From NCBI GenBank assembly GCA_964515215.1, contig CAZESL010000027.1, forward strand, positions 1 to 23,092: a stretch of DNA of 23,092 bases. Direction: 5' to 3'. Origin of the DNA: SIG588 sp964515215. Lineage in GTDB: Bacteria > Bacillota > Clostridia > Oscillospirales > Acutalibacteraceae. The notes beneath the pieces were generated by a model, which saw only the letters and a list, made by a program, of their open reading frames with translations, was not told the DNA's origin and did not search any database. Below are positions 22,861 to 23,092 of the stretch, one piece after another; within the stretch, counting starts at the first letter, position 1, and every line of letters begins with the position of its first letter. A program made the position numbers and the translations under genes.

Positions 22861-23092
22861 ATGGAAAAAATTCTTTTTGATTCTGGCAGTATAAAAAGAG
22901 CCGATTTGCAATTGCGAACAAAATATTACGGCATAAAAACTAAAATCTATTTGATCGATAATGCACGATACAATATCTATGTAATGGATTATCCCGATGG
23001 TTTTGATGATATTAAAAATGACTTCGATCATAACATCCGCAGAATTGGAGATTGGGTAGAACTTGTCAATCAAGAGCCTAAATCATTCATAA
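22861..23092 (+). CDS. Unrecognised A+T-rich gene, 3' end beyond the window
   Basis: An open frame from ATG 22861 to the edge (77 complete codons, no stop). AAGGAAGG lies 7 bases before the ATG and a promoter upstream at 22799-22827, so it is very probably a real gene. The visible part begins MEKILFDSGSIKRADLQLR and contains many Asp, Ile, Tyr and Lys residues, with no membrane segment and no motif I can name. Its codons are A/T-rich, unlike every other gene in the window, which together with its place just after ssrA suggests recent acquisition. Function unknown. Confidence 0.75.
   Translation, partial: MEKILFDSGSIKRADLQLRTKYYGIKTKIYLIDNARYNIYVMDYPDGFDDIKNDFDHNIRRIGDWVELVNQEPKSFI

Noticed and set aside
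22813..23073. Minus-strand frame of 86 codons at the right edge
   Set aside because: The plus-strand frame over the same bases has a promoter, a ribosome binding site and a better start, so this is taken as its shadow.

Overview
The window looks like a chromosomal segment of a Gram-positive, gut-type Clostridia bacterium, most likely of the order Oscillospirales (Ruminococcaceae-like); this placement is inference. The grounds are a fairly high G+C content, the Firmicutes gene set (CdaA/CdaR, YqeG, VanW, DUF951, DUF1385, HAD-IIIA), strong GGAGG ribosome binding sites, and a secreted protein ending in a type I dockerin. There is no phage, plasmid, CRISPR or insertion sequence that I can support. 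Most of the window is ordinary housekeeping sequence.

Layout. Positions 1-265 are non-coding and full of inverted repeats. A minus-strand block (302-5738) reads, in transcription order: lipoprotein, response regulator, histidine kinase, DUF1385 membrane protein, and PrmC, which methylates release factors. Next upstream, after a terminator, are the diadenylate cyclase CdaA and its regulator CdaR (5809-8083). Above these lie a small Se/S-carrier-like protein and a cysteine desulfurase-family enzyme that overlap by three bases (8190-9535). Two hairpins in series (9613-9688) separate these from a tight seven-gene minus-strand operon (9701-16385): DUF951, prfA, sua5/tsaC, coaE, a lytic transglycosylase, an M18 aminopeptidase, and a secreted transglutaminase-like/Ig-like/dockerin protein. 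A divergent promoter region (16420-16530) drives this operon leftwards and an E2-acyltransferase-like gene rightwards.

The right third holds a membrane protein of unknown function (minus strand), a tRNA-Ala(CGC) with a near-consensus promoter, and about 450 bases of hairpin-rich non-coding DNA. That DNA carries two inverted copies of the tRNA's own 3' end. Then come a DUF2974-like alpha/beta hydrolase, a TIM-barrel-like protein of unknown function (minus strand), yqeG overlapping a VanW-family gene, and ssrA (tmRNA) with a consensus promoter and an inferred tag ending DNNTVALAA. After the ssrA terminator the base composition becomes strongly A+T-rich and an unrecognised gene runs off the right edge. 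This may be the start of an island next to the ssrA integration hotspot.

Functional themes are translation termination and rescue (PrmC, RF1, tmRNA), tRNA modification and supply (Sua5, tRNA-Ala), cell envelope and c-di-AMP signalling (CdaA/CdaR, lytic transglycosylase, two-component system, VanW) and extracellular protein display (dockerin protein). I did not find a clear new multi-gene system. The most unusual signals are the tRNA-tail repeats at 18501-18960, the structured repeat at the left edge, the dockerin-transglutaminase protein at the end of a housekeeping operon, and an E2-like protein lacking the canonical catalytic His and Asp.
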